A DNA stretch of 64,000 bases. Origin: Aliiglaciecola lipolytica E3. GTDB lineage: Bacteria; Pseudomonadota; Gammaproteobacteria; Enterobacterales; Alteromonadaceae. A program made the translations under genes and the position numbers. A model generated the notes under the pieces. The model was not told the origin of the DNA, did not search any database, and saw only the letters and a list, made by a program, of their open reading frames with translations. The stretch spans positions 1-64,000 of the forward strand of contig NZ_BAEN01000015.1 in assembly GCF_000314975.1 (NCBI RefSeq), read 5' to 3'. Below, in pieces: positions 54,054 to 62,960 of this stretch. The first letter of the stretch is position 1. Each line of letters starts with the position of its first letter.

Positions 54054-56726
54054 ATGGCTGATATGATGCATCCGGATGTGGATCCACAAGAAACCCAGGA
54101 ATGGATAGAAGCACTAGACGCTGTACTTGAAGAAGAGGGGGTTGAACGCGCCCATTTCTTATTGGAAAGCTTGATAGAAAAAGCGAGACGCAATGGCGCA
54201 CACTTGCCATATACGGCGACTACTGCTTACATCAATACCATTCCTGCGGGTCAGGAACCGACTATGCCGGGCGATCAAACGATTGAGGCTAAGATTCGTA
54301 ATGCCATTCGTTGGAACGCGATGATGATGGTTTTACGTGGTTCTAAGAAAGACTTAGAACTAGGTGGGCATATTTCAAGTTTTGCATCTTCAGCGATGTT
54401 ATACGATGTGGGCTTCAACCATTTTTTCCGCGCACCAAATGATAAAGATGGTGGTGATTACCTTTTTGTCCAAGGTCACGTTTCTCCAGGCATTTATTCT
54501 CGCGCCTATATCGAAGGCCGTTTATCTGAAGAACAACTAGATGGTTTCCGTCAAGAAGCAGATGGAAAAGGTGTATCTTCTTATCCACATCCTAAGTTGA
54601 TGCCAGATTTTTGGCAATTTCCTACCGTATCTATGGGTCTTGGACCTATGCAGGCTATCTATTTAGCCCGCTTCCTGAAGTACCTAACAAACCGTGGGCT
54701 GAAAGATTGTTCAGAACAGCGCGTTTGGTGTTTCATGGGCGACGGCGAAGTGGATGAGCCAGAAAGTTTAGGAGCAATTGGTCTTGCTTCAAGAGAAGGC
54801 CTAGATAACTTAACCTTCGTGATCAACTGTAACTTACAGCGTCTTGACGGACCTGTGCGTGGTAACGGTAAAATCATTCAAGAACTCGAAGGTACGTTCC
54901 GCGGTGCTGGCTGGGAAGTGATTAAAGTCATTTGGGGTCGCTATTGGGATCCATTACTTGCACGCGATACATCAGGTAAATTACTTGATGTTATGAACGA
55001 AACGGTTGATGGTGAATATCAGAACTATAAAGCCAAAGGCGGTGCCTACACGCGCGAAAACTTCTTTGGTAAGTATCCTGAATTGAAAGAAATGGTTGCA
55101 AACATGTCAGATGAAGATATCTGGCGTTTGAATCGTGGTGGACATGATCCAGTCAAAGTATATGCAGCATATAAGCGTGCTTCTGAAACTCAAGGTCGTC
55201 CACAAGTCATTTTAGCGAAAACCGTTAAAGGATATGGTCTTGGTTCAGCGGGTGAAGGTAAGAATATCGCTCACAACGTTAAGAAAATGGACATCGATGC
55301 CGTTCGTCAATATCGTGACCGTTTCAATATCCCTGTTTCAGACTCTGATCTTGAAAACTTACCTTATTACAAGTTTGATGAAGATAGTCCTGAACTAACT
55401 TATTTGAAAACACGCAGAGAAAAGTTGTTTGGCTATATGCCACAGCGTTTAGCTGATAGTACTGAAGATTTACCAGCAATCCCGTTAAAATCGTTTGAAG
55501 CGATAACCAAAGGTTCTGGCGAGCGTGAAATTTCTACTACTATGGCATTTGTCCGAGTGCTAACAGTTATGCTTAAAGATAAGCAAATTGGTGGTCGTAT
55601 TGTGCCAATTATTCCTGATGAAGCACGGACATTTGGTATGGAAGGTCTATTCCGTCAAGTGGGTATTTATTCTAGCCAAGGTCAAAAATACGTTCCTCAA
55701 GATGCTGATCAAGTTGCGTATTATCGTGAAGATAAAAAAGGTCAAGTGCTGCAAGAAGGAATTAACGAATTAGGTGCTATGGCATCTTGGTTAGCCGCTG
55801 GAACTTCATACTCCACGAATAACTTACCGATGATTCCAGTCTATATTTATTACTCTATGTTTGGTTTCCAGCGTGTGGGTGATATGGCATGGGCAGCTGG
55901 TGATAGCCAAGCAAGAGGATTCTTGGTCGGTGGTACAGCAGGGCGAACAACCCTAAACGGTGAAGGTTTACAACACCAAGATGGGCATAGCCATGTACAA
56001 GCAGCGCTTATTCCAAATTGTGTGACTTACGATCCAACTTATGGTTATGAAGTAGCCGTTGTCGTTCAAGACGGTTTACGTCGCATGGGCGAAAATCACG
56101 AGAACGTGTTTTATTATCTAACCGTAATGAACGAAAACTACGTTCAGCCAGAAATGCCCCAAGGTGCTGAAGAAGGCATAATTAAAGGTATTTATTCGCT
56201 AGAAAAAGTCGGTACTGCGAAGAGTAAGAAAAAAGTTAAATTGCTTGGTTCAGGTACTATCTTGTTGCAAGTTCGTGAAGCCGCACAGTTGCTAAAAGAC
56301 AAGTTCTCTGTTGCATCAGAAGTCTTCAGTGTGCCGTCATTTAATGAATTGGCGCGCGACGGTTTGGATTGTGAACACTTCAACATGCTTAACCCAGACA
56401 AAAAAGCCAAAGTGCCGTATATCACTACTGTGCTTGAAGCCGGGTTTGAAGGTCCTACAATTGCAGCGACCGATTATGTTAAGAACTACGCTGACCAAGT
56501 ACGTGCATTCGTTCCTGGTCAATATAAAGTGTTAGGAACTGATGGTTTTGGACGTTCTGATAGTCGTCCTAATCTACGTCATCACTTTGAAGTAGATGCG
56601 AAATTTATCGCCCTAGCTGCGCTCACTGAGTTGCATAAAGCCGGTGATATAGATAAGAAAGTGCTAACTGAGGCCATCAAAGAGTTTGGAATTGATGGTG
56701 ATAAACTTAATCCGCTTTACGCTTAA
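54054..56726 (+). CDS. aceE: Pyruvate dehydrogenase E1 component (homodimeric)
   Basis: An 890-residue thiamine-diphosphate enzyme that decarboxylates pyruvate and reductively acetylates the lipoyl domains of E2. TPP-binding GDGEVDEPES, QGHVSPG substrate loop, and RRTLNGEGLQHQDGHSH with catalytic histidines (GRTTLNGEGLQHQDG as seen). Size matches E. coli AceE (887). A TTGACA hexamer 6 nt past pdhR could mark a separate promoter. Followed by aceF after a 15-bp gap. Confidence 0.97.
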   Translation: MADMMHPDVDPQETQEWIEALDAVLEEEGVERAHFLLESLIEKARRNGAHLPYTATTAYINTIPAGQEPTMPGDQTIEAKIRNAIRWNAMMMVLRGSKKDLELGGHISSFASSAMLYDVGFNHFFRAPNDKDGGDYLFVQGHVSPGIYSRAYIEGRLSEEQLDGFRQEADGKGVSSYPHPKLMPDFWQFPTVSMGLGPMQAIYLARFLKYLTNRGLKDCSEQRVWCFMGDGEVDEPESLGAIGLASREGLDNLTFVINCNLQRLDGPVRGNGKIIQELEGTFRGAGWEVIKVIWGRYWDPLLARDTSGKLLDVMNETVDGEYQNYKAKGGAYTRENFFGKYPELKEMVANMSDEDIWRLNRGGHDPVKVYAAYKRASETQGRPQVILAKTVKGYGLGSAGEGKNIAHNVKKMDIDAVRQYRDRFNIPVSDSDLENLPYYKFDEDSPELTYLKTRREKLFGYMPQRLADSTEDLPAIPLKSFEAITKGSGEREISTTMAFVRVLTVMLKDKQIGGRIVPIIPDEARTFGMEGLFRQVGIYSSQGQKYVPQDADQVAYYREDKKGQVLQEGINELGAMASWLAAGTSYSTNNLPMIPVYIYYSMFGFQRVGDMAWAAGDSQARGFLVGGTAGRTTLNGEGLQHQDGHSHVQAALIPNCVTYDPTYGYEVAVVVQDGLRRMGENHENVFYYLTVMNENYVQPEMPQGAEEGIIKGIYSLEKVGTAKSKKKVKLLGSGTILLQVREAAQLLKDKFSVASEVFSVPSFNELARDGLDCEHFNMLNPDKKAKVPYITTVLEAGFEGPTIAATDYVKNYADQVRAFVPGQYKVLGTDGFGRSDSRPNLRHHFEVDAKFIALAALTELHKAGDIDKKVLTEAIKEFGIDGDKLNPLYA

Positions 56727-56741
56727 TTGGGAGGATTCAAA

Positions 56742-58736
56742 ATGTCAGATTTAAAAGATGTATTGGTCCCCGATGTGGGCGGAGAAGAAGTTGAAGTTAT
56801 CGAGATTTGTGTTTCTGTTGGTGAAGATGTCGAAGCTGAAGCCGCACTGCTCACAGTAGAAAGCGATAAGTCGAGCATGGATATTCCTGCTCCTTTTGCA
56901 GGTTCTGTATCGGATATTCTGGTTAAAGTTGGTGACAAAGTTAGCCAAGATACCTTGATAATGAAACTTTCAGCAGCGGGAGAATCTTCTAGTGATTCCA
57001 GTTCTGACGACTCAAAAGCAGAGTCACAGGAAGCGCCACAAGAGAAACCGCAAGAAGCCAAGCAAGCTAGTGCTGGTAAAGTGATTGAAGTGAAAGTGCC
57101 TGATATCGGTGGTGACACGGATGTTGAGGTTATCGAGGTACTCGTTGGTGAAGGCGATAAGATTGATGCTGAAACGGGATTAATTACGCTAGAAACCGAT
57201 AAGGCAACAATGGATGTACCGTCACCTTCAGCAGGTGTGGTGAAATCTCTTAAAATTAAAGTCGGTGACAAAGTGTCTGAAGGCTCTTTGATTCTTGAAC
57301 TGGAATCTGAAGGATCATCCGGTTCTGAGTCTTCAGAAGAAACTGCGTCTTCTGAACCCGCTCCAGCGAAACAAGAATCTGCACCACAAGAAGAAACTGT
57401 TGCAGAAGAAGCTGATTCGGGTGAAGAAACGACATCAGTCATTGACGTAAAAGTGCCTGATATTGGTGGTGATACTGACGTTGATGTTATTGAAGTTTTA
57501 GTTGCTGAAGGCGACGAAATTGAAGCTGAAGCAGGCTTGGTAACATTAGAAACAGATAAAGCCACAATGGATGTGCCTTCTCCAAAAAGCGGTACGGTTA
57601 AGAGTGTTGAGCTTAAAGTCGGCGACAAAGTGTCTGAAGGTACTTTGGTGATTACATTGGAAGTGACCGAAAAATCGGCACCCAAAGCAGCAGCTCCAGC
57701 GAAGCAAGAATCAGCGTCTGCTCCTGCACCAGCAAAAGCACCCACTGAAAGCACGCGAAAGCCACCGGTTCCGCATCATCCTTCTGCAGGCGACAAAAAA
57801 CCAAGTGGTAAAGTGCATGCTTCACCTTCGGTGCGTCGTTTAGCAAGAGAATTTGGGGTGGATTTAACCCAAGTCAACGGAAGTGGCCCTAAAAATCGTA
57901 TCTTGAAAGAAGATGTGCAATCTTTTGTTAAGTACGAGTTGTCGCGTCCTAAGATGACAGCTGGTTCTTCAGTCGGTAGCGGCTCAGGTGGATTGCAAGT
58001 TATCGCGCCACCTAAAGTGGATTTTGCTAAGTTCGGTGAAGTCGAAGAAGTACCACTCACTCGAATTCAGAAAATTTCTGGGCCAAATCTGCACCGAAAC
58101 TGGGTCACTATTCCTCATGTGACACAATTCGAAGAAGCAGATATTACGGAATTGGAAGCTTTCCGCAAAGAGCAAAACGTACTCGCTGAAAAACGTAAAC
58201 TAGGGGTTAAAATTACACCTTTAGTATTTATGATGAAAGCGGTAGCGGATGCGTTAAAGGCTTATCCGGTATTCAACACATCATTGTCTGAATCCGGTGA
58301 ATCTCTAATCCAGAAAAAATACTACCACATAGGTATCGCGGTAGAGACCCCAGGTGGACTGGTTGTTCCTGTGGTTCGTGATGTGGATAAAAAAGGTATT
58401 ATTGAACTTTCTAGAGAGCTAACAGAGATCAGCATTAAAGCTAGAGACGGTAAACTCAAAGGGCCGGATATGCAGGGCAGTTGTTTTACTATTTCTAGTT
58501 TAGGCGGGATTGGTGGAACAGCATTTACACCGATCGTAAATGCACCAGATGTGGCTATTTTAGGTGTTTCAAAAAGTGAGATGAAACCTAAATGGAATGG
58601 TAAAGACTTTGAACCAAGATTGATGTTGCCTTTATCATTGTCTTACGATCACCGTGTAATTGATGGTGCTGTAGCAGCGCGTTTTGCGGTCCACTTAAGT
58701 AGTGTACTTGCAGATTTACGCCAGATACTAATGTAG
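56742..58736 (+). CDS. aceF: Dihydrolipoyllysine acetyltransferase (E2), three lipoyl domains
   Basis: 664 residues from ATG 56742, which has GGGAGGA upstream; the frame opens at a TTG five codons earlier. Three lipoyl domains at about 1-75, 108-182 and 225-300 with lipoylated lysines in ESDKSSMD and twice in ETDKATMD, separated by Ser/Glu/Ala/Pro-rich flexible linkers. Then the E1/E3-binding domain (SPSVRRLAREFGVDL) and catalytic domain ending with SYDHRVIDGAVAARF, containing the HXXXDG active site. Confidence 0.97.
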   Translation: MSDLKDVLVPDVGGEEVEVIEICVSVGEDVEAEAALLTVESDKSSMDIPAPFAGSVSDILVKVGDKVSQDTLIMKLSAAGESSSDSSSDDSKAESQEAPQEKPQEAKQASAGKVIEVKVPDIGGDTDVEVIEVLVGEGDKIDAETGLITLETDKATMDVPSPSAGVVKSLKIKVGDKVSEGSLILELESEGSSGSESSEETASSEPAPAKQESAPQEETVAEEADSGEETTSVIDVKVPDIGGDTDVDVIEVLVAEGDEIEAEAGLVTLETDKATMDVPSPKSGTVKSVELKVGDKVSEGTLVITLEVTEKSAPKAAAPAKQESASAPAPAKAPTESTRKPPVPHHPSAGDKKPSGKVHASPSVRRLAREFGVDLTQVNGSGPKNRILKEDVQSFVKYELSRPKMTAGSSVGSGSGGLQVIAPPKVDFAKFGEVEEVPLTRIQKISGPNLHRNWVTIPHVTQFEEADITELEAFRKEQNVLAEKRKLGVKITPLVFMMKAVADALKAYPVFNTSLSESGESLIQKKYYHIGIAVETPGGLVVPVVRDVDKKGIIELSRELTEISIKARDGKLKGPDMQGSCFTISSLGGIGGTAFTPIVNAPDVAILGVSKSEMKPKWNGKDFEPRLMLPLSLSYDHRVIDGAVAARFAVHLSSVLADLRQILM

Positions 58737-58749
58737 TAGGTCACACTTT

Positions 58750-58782
58750 GTGTGCGCTACCATTGAATGTGGTAGCGTACAC
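58750..58782 (+). other. Strong hairpin between aceF and lpdA
   Basis: GTGTGCGCTACCA (58750-58762) and TGGTAGCGTACAC (58770-58782) form a 13-bp stem with one G-T pair and a 7-nt loop. The following sequence has only a weak T-run, so it may act as a partial terminator or an mRNA-end stabiliser between the E2 and E3 genes. Confidence 0.75.
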
Positions 58783-58890
58783 GGTTTAAACATTTTTATA
58801 CGATGAGTCATACTTTTCTTTGCTAACAGTCTTATGCAAAGGTAGTATTTTACAAATCTGTCAGAATAGAATTCGAAATTTGAGGTCATA

Positions 58891-60312
58891 ATGAGCGAAA
58901 TTAAAACTCAACTGGTTGTGCTAGGTGCAGGACCTGGTGGATATTCAGCAGCGTTTAGAGCAGCTGATTTAGGTATTGAGACAGTCATCATTGACGCCCG
59001 TGACACGTTAGGTGGTGTGTGCTTGAATGTTGGTTGTATTCCATCTAAGGCATTGTTGCACGTCGCTAAAGTAATTGATGATGCAAAAGAAATGGCGTCA
59101 CACGGTGTGGTATTTGGCGAGCCAAAAATTGATTTAGATAAAGTACGTGGATGGAAAGATAGCGTTGTAGGGCAACTTACGAAAGGCTTATCAGGCATGT
59201 CTAAAATGCGCAAAGTCAAATTTGTACAGGGTTATGGTAAGTTTACCGGCTCGAATACGATTGAAGTAGAAGGCAAAGACGGCAAAACTACGATTTCTTT
59301 TGACAACGCTATTATCGCAGCCGGCTCAGAACCTGTTTCACTACCGTTTATTCCTAGTGATGATGAGCGCGTAATTGATTCAACTGGCGCATTGGAAATG
59401 AAAGATATTCCTGAAAAAATGCTAGTGCTAGGTGGCGGTATTATTGGTTTGGAGATGGGAACGGTATATCGTTCACTAGGTTCACAAATCGATGTGGTTG
59501 AGTTTTTAGATCAATTGATTCCTGCAGCTGACAAAGACGTCATTAAGATTTATCAAAAATATGTAAAAGATAAATTCAACGTCATGTTAGAAACCAAAGT
59601 AACTGCGGTTGAAGCGAAAAAAGACGGTTTGTATGTGACCTTTGAAGGTAAACAAGCACCTGCAGAGCCAGTTAAATATGACAAAGTATTGGTAGCTGTA
59701 GGACGTCGTCCAAATGGTAGCCTTTTGGATGCTGATAAAGCTGGCGTGAAAGTAGATGAGCGTGGCTTTATTAATGTTGATAAACAAATGCGTACCAACG
59801 TTAGCAACATTTATGCGATTGGTGATTTAGTCGGTCAGCCAATGTTGGCGCACAAAGCGGTTCACGAAGGACACGTTGCAGCGGAAGTTATTGCTGGTAA
59901 GAAACATTTCTTCGATCCTAAATGCATTCCTTCAGTAGCGTATACTGATCCAGAAGTAGCTTGGGTTGGATTAACCGAAAAAGAAGCAAAAGAGCAAGGT
60001 GTAAGCTATGAAACAGCATCTTTCCCTTGGGCTGCTTCGGGTCGTGCGATTGCTTCTGGACGTACTGAAGGTATGACTAAAATGATATTTGAGAAAGACA
60101 CTAACCGTGTAATCGGTGGTGCAATTATTGGTATCAACGCGGGCGAAATGCTGGGCGAAATTGGTTTAGCGATTGAAATGGGAGCAGATGCAGAAGACGT
60201 TGCTTTGACTATTCATGCGCATCCAACGCTTAACGAATCAATTGGTTTAGCCTCTGAGATTTTTGAAGGTAGTATTACCGACTTGCCTAATCCAAAGGCA
60301 AAGAAAAAGTAA
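58891..60312 (+). CDS. lpdA: Dihydrolipoyl dehydrogenase (E3)
   Basis: A 473-residue flavoprotein that reoxidises the lipoyl groups of the pyruvate (and oxoglutarate) dehydrogenase complexes. FAD motif VLGAGPGGYSAAFRAA, redox disulfide CLNVGCIPSK, NAD motif LGGGIIGLEMG, and active-site HAHPTLNE. Length as in E. coli Lpd (474). 154 bp downstream of aceF, the gap containing a strong hairpin. Confidence 0.97.
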   Translation: MSEIKTQLVVLGAGPGGYSAAFRAADLGIETVIIDARDTLGGVCLNVGCIPSKALLHVAKVIDDAKEMASHGVVFGEPKIDLDKVRGWKDSVVGQLTKGLSGMSKMRKVKFVQGYGKFTGSNTIEVEGKDGKTTISFDNAIIAAGSEPVSLPFIPSDDERVIDSTGALEMKDIPEKMLVLGGGIIGLEMGTVYRSLGSQIDVVEFLDQLIPAADKDVIKIYQKYVKDKFNVMLETKVTAVEAKKDGLYVTFEGKQAPAEPVKYDKVLVAVGRRPNGSLLDADKAGVKVDERGFINVDKQMRTNVSNIYAIGDLVGQPMLAHKAVHEGHVAAEVIAGKKHFFDPKCIPSVAYTDPEVAWVGLTEKEAKEQGVSYETASFPWAASGRAIASGRTEGMTKMIFEKDTNRVIGGAIIGINAGEMLGEIGLAIEMGADAEDVALTIHAHPTLNESIGLASEIFEGSITDLPNPKAKKK

Positions 60313-60341
60313 TTAACTTCTTTAGAAGATAACTATATGAG

Positions 60342-60373
60342 ATGCCAGTCTGTTTACAGACTGGCATTTTTTT
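60342..60373 (+). terminator. lpdA terminator
   Basis: ATGCCAGTCTGT (60342-60353) and ACAGACTGGCAT (60356-60367) make a perfect 12-bp stem with a 2-nt loop, followed by a run of Ts. Ends the pyruvate dehydrogenase unit. Confidence 0.94.
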
Positions 60374-60476
60374 ATGATTAGAGTTGGGTTGCTAATACAC
60401 TCAGCGCGATTGATCGTGTATAAATATAGACTGGAATAGGCTAAGTTAGTTTTTTAACCTTCAAATGGAGACAAAC

Positions 60477-60887
60477 ATGGAGCATGAAATTCAAGGTAGT
60501 TGTTTGTGTGGCAAGGTCAAATGTGCTGTGAAAGGACCATTTACGCGCTTTTATCAATGCCATTGTGATCGATGTCAAAAGAAAACCGGCTCTGCTTTTG
60601 CTTCTTTGATATTTACCACACCAGATAAAATACGTTGGGTAAGTGGCGAGAACAACATCAAGCGTTTTGATCTGCCAAAGGCGGTACGTTTTAGTAATGT
60701 TTTTTGTACAGACTGTGGATCACAAGTACCGTATTTGAGTCGTGATGGCAGCATGTTGTGCATTCCGGCGGGGTTCTTAGATGGTGATCCTAAGATCGTG
60801 CCTCAAGCAAATATATTTTGGGAAGAGAAATTCCCTTGGTACGAAGCTGGTCAAGACGCGGTAAAGTATCAACAGTACCCTGAATAG
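60477..60887 (+). CDS. GFA-family (glutathione-dependent formaldehyde-activating-like) protein
   Basis: 136 residues from ATG 60477, chosen because GGAG lies 6 nt upstream; ATG 60465 is possible. Zinc-binding cysteines in GSCLCGKVKC, YQCHCDRCQKKTG and FCTDCGS are intact. Members with real Gfa activity are few, so the substrate is unknown. A single-gene unit. Confidence 0.87.
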   Translation: MEHEIQGSCLCGKVKCAVKGPFTRFYQCHCDRCQKKTGSAFASLIFTTPDKIRWVSGENNIKRFDLPKAVRFSNVFCTDCGSQVPYLSRDGSMLCIPAGFLDGDPKIVPQANIFWEEKFPWYEAGQDAVKYQQYPE

Positions 60888-60964
60888 TACGCGCTATTTC
60901 GCCAATCTGGACGCATGGGTGTACACTTAAGAAAAGTCATCATTTTTGTAGAAAAACAGTTATC

Positions 60965-61210
60965 GTGGATCAGCTCGAGTTTTTTGACATTCCTAGTCCT
61001 TGCATCGGTGTGTGCCAATCTGGTAAGAATGGTTATTGCTCTGGTTGTTTTCGAAGCAGGGAAGAAAGGTTATATTGGCATCAAACATCCGCGTATGCCA
61101 AGCGTGTTATTATCAAAGCCTGTCAGCGCCGCAAGGCTATTTCTCAACGTAAAAATAACAGTGATAGTGGTCAAACTATTGCCAAGCAAACCGACTTGTT
61201 TGACAACTAA
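60965..61210 (+). CDS. DUF1289 protein
   Basis: An 81-residue protein with the DUF1289 core PSPCIGVC ... GYCSGCFRS, a four-cysteine site that may bind metal. GTG start. The Lys/Arg-rich C-terminal tail is likely disordered. A frame offset by one base covers the same DNA but shows no family. Confidence 0.83.
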   Translation: MDQLEFFDIPSPCIGVCQSGKNGYCSGCFRSREERLYWHQTSAYAKRVIIKACQRRKAISQRKNNSDSGQTIAKQTDLFDN

Positions 61211-61218
61211 AGTATAAT

Positions 61219-62118
61219 TTATCGTGCGATATTAGCGATACCACTTATTATTTGCTCCCAAAGTGGCTCAGGTAACGTATGAGCCATGCCTTCAAGAATC
61301 ATTAACTCAGACCCCTGAATGGCTGATGCAGTTGCAATTCCACAAGCAACAGGAATAAGTGGATCTTGGTCTCCATGGATAACCAACGCGGGCAATGTTA
61401 GTTGCTTTAGTGCTTGAGTTCGGTCAGGAGAAGCTAAAATAGCGCACACCTGTCGCCATATCCCTTTCGGATAAAACGAACGTTCTCTGGCTAACTGTAA
61501 AAAGCTCCCCACTTTTTCTTTATCAAAGTAGTAGTGTGTTCCATTTAATAATTGCCACAAATTCAATGCGTACTGCAGATATGCTTCGGGATCTTTGGGA
61601 GCCGGTTTCATCACTTTTAATACAACTGATTTTTTGGGTTTGGGCAATGAAGGATCACCGGTTGTTGACATGATAGAGGTTAAACTGAGTACGCGTTCGG
61701 GAAAATCGATTGACATGCACTGGGCAATCATGCCACCCATTGATGCACCAACCACATGACTTGCTTGAATATTAAGATGATCTAAAAGTGCAACAGCATC
61801 GGCAGCCATTGTGTGTAAATCGTATAAAACCTCTAGTTTTTTACCAAACAATTGATTAGCAGCAACTGAAATTATTGAGGGGACCTTTTGACCTCGCAAC
61901 ATGGTACTTCTACCTATGTCGCGGTTATCAAAGCGGATCACCCAGAATCCTTGATCCACTAATTTTTGGCAAAATCCTAGATCCCAGTGAATCATTTGAG
62001 TCGCTAATCCCATAATGAGTAATAGCGGCTTATTATTTGGATCACCAAACGTCTGGTAACATAAGGAAATGCCGTTTACTTCGGCAAATTGTTCTTGGTT
62101 AATGTGTGAATCTATCAA
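61219..62118 (-). CDS. Alpha/beta hydrolase 1
   Basis: About 299 residues from TTG 62118, just past the stop of the upstream gene and with AGGG upstream; the open frame continues into that gene without good reason. Alpha/beta-hydrolase fold: nucleophile elbow GASMGGMIA, acid-region VIHGDQDPLIP and catalytic His in LEGMAHTLPEPLW, with a HWDLGFC block after the oxyanion region. Similar proteins act on ester substrates. It is the last gene of the hydrolase/WS-DGAT unit. Confidence 0.85.
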   Translation of the reverse strand: MIDSHINQEQFAEVNGISLCYQTFGDPNNKPLLLIMGLATQMIHWDLGFCQKLVDQGFWVIRFDNRDIGRSTMLRGQKVPSIISVAANQLFGKKLEVLYDLHTMAADAVALLDHLNIQASHVVGASMGGMIAQCMSIDFPERVLSLTSIMSTTGDPSLPKPKKSVVLKVMKPAPKDPEAYLQYALNLWQLLNGTHYYFDKEKVGSFLQLARERSFYPKGIWRQVCAILASPDRTQALKQLTLPALVIHGDQDPLIPVACGIATASAIQGSELMILEGMAHTLPEPLWEQIISGIANIAR

Positions 62119-62119
62119 A

Positions 62120-62923
62120 CTAGGCCCTGTCTGGATTTGGATAAAGAATCTTATGTAATGTGTTATCTCGGAAAGGCTGCCATTGGCCCTGTTTTTGTGC
62201 CAGACGATTAGCAATAATCCACAACACCTGCGCATTGTGACCTAATCCCATATGACTACCTTTTACTTCGATGTTTTCGGATAAAGCGTGGTTTTCTTCA
62301 ATATTATTTATACATGCCTGCCAATGAGCAACCCCGTCGCTGCGTGAAAAGATGGCGGAGTTCGGTACTGTTGGCGGTGGAATTAGTCGTGAAACAGCGT
62401 CTGGCTCGCGTTTGCTCAAATCGCCATTTATCATTTCAAACATCTTAGCGGCTAGGGGAGCAGAACCTTGTGGACCATTGAACGGACTGCCTAACGATAT
62501 TACCTGACGAATACAGTCTGGAATAGCGCGCGCTATCTCACGGGCTAAAATGCCGCCTAGACTCCATCCAATTAAACTAACCTTGCTATTATGTTTAACG
62601 TGAAGCTCAATCACTTTATTTAATAGCTCATCACTAACGATATGTTTTCCGCCGACTATATGTGTCCCCAAATTACGTCCCAAACCCCAACCAACAGCAG
62701 AATAACGCTTCATTTTAAGAAAAGTACGTAGTGGTTTGGTTGATATATCAGAGGCAAGAAAACCGGGGATGACCATTACCGGATGTTTATCACCGCGCGG
62801 AGCTTGTAATAGTAAAGGCAATAAAAAACTAGTCGCGCCTAACTCCAGCAATGCTCTACTTTCGGTTAGCATATGACGTTTTTTGGGACGTAAGCTGGGT
62901 ATCTGAGTTATTTCATTAGCCAT
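62120..62923 (-). CDS. Alpha/beta hydrolase 2 (esterase/lipase)
   Basis: A 267-residue hydrolase. The nucleophile is in LIGWSLGGILARE, with the oxyanion-side VMVIPGFLASD. VISLGSPFNGP and GSHMGLGHNAQV (likely catalytic His) follow. An N-terminal tail is rich in basic residues. It lies between the WS/DGAT and the first hydrolase on the same strand, consistent with a role in neutral-lipid turnover, though the substrate is not known. Confidence 0.85.
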   Translation of the reverse strand: MANEITQIPSLRPKKRHMLTESRALLELGATSFLLPLLLQAPRGDKHPVMVIPGFLASDISTKPLRTFLKMKRYSAVGWGLGRNLGTHIVGGKHIVSDELLNKVIELHVKHNSKVSLIGWSLGGILAREIARAIPDCIRQVISLGSPFNGPQGSAPLAAKMFEMINGDLSKREPDAVSRLIPPPTVPNSAIFSRSDGVAHWQACINNIEENHALSENIEVKGSHMGLGHNAQVLWIIANRLAQKQGQWQPFRDNTLHKILYPNPDRA

Positions 62924-62960
62924 ACAAATTCTCTGTCAGGTAAATTTCACTTGCGGATTT

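Noticed and set aside
56723-57754. 343-residue minus-strand frame opposite aceF
   Set aside because: Ser/Thr-rich mirror of the repetitive lipoyl coding sequence; shadow ORF.
60915-61217. 100-residue hydrophobic frame overlapping DUF1289
   Set aside because: Overlaps a frame with a clear Cys-motif family; its own translation matches nothing that I recognise.
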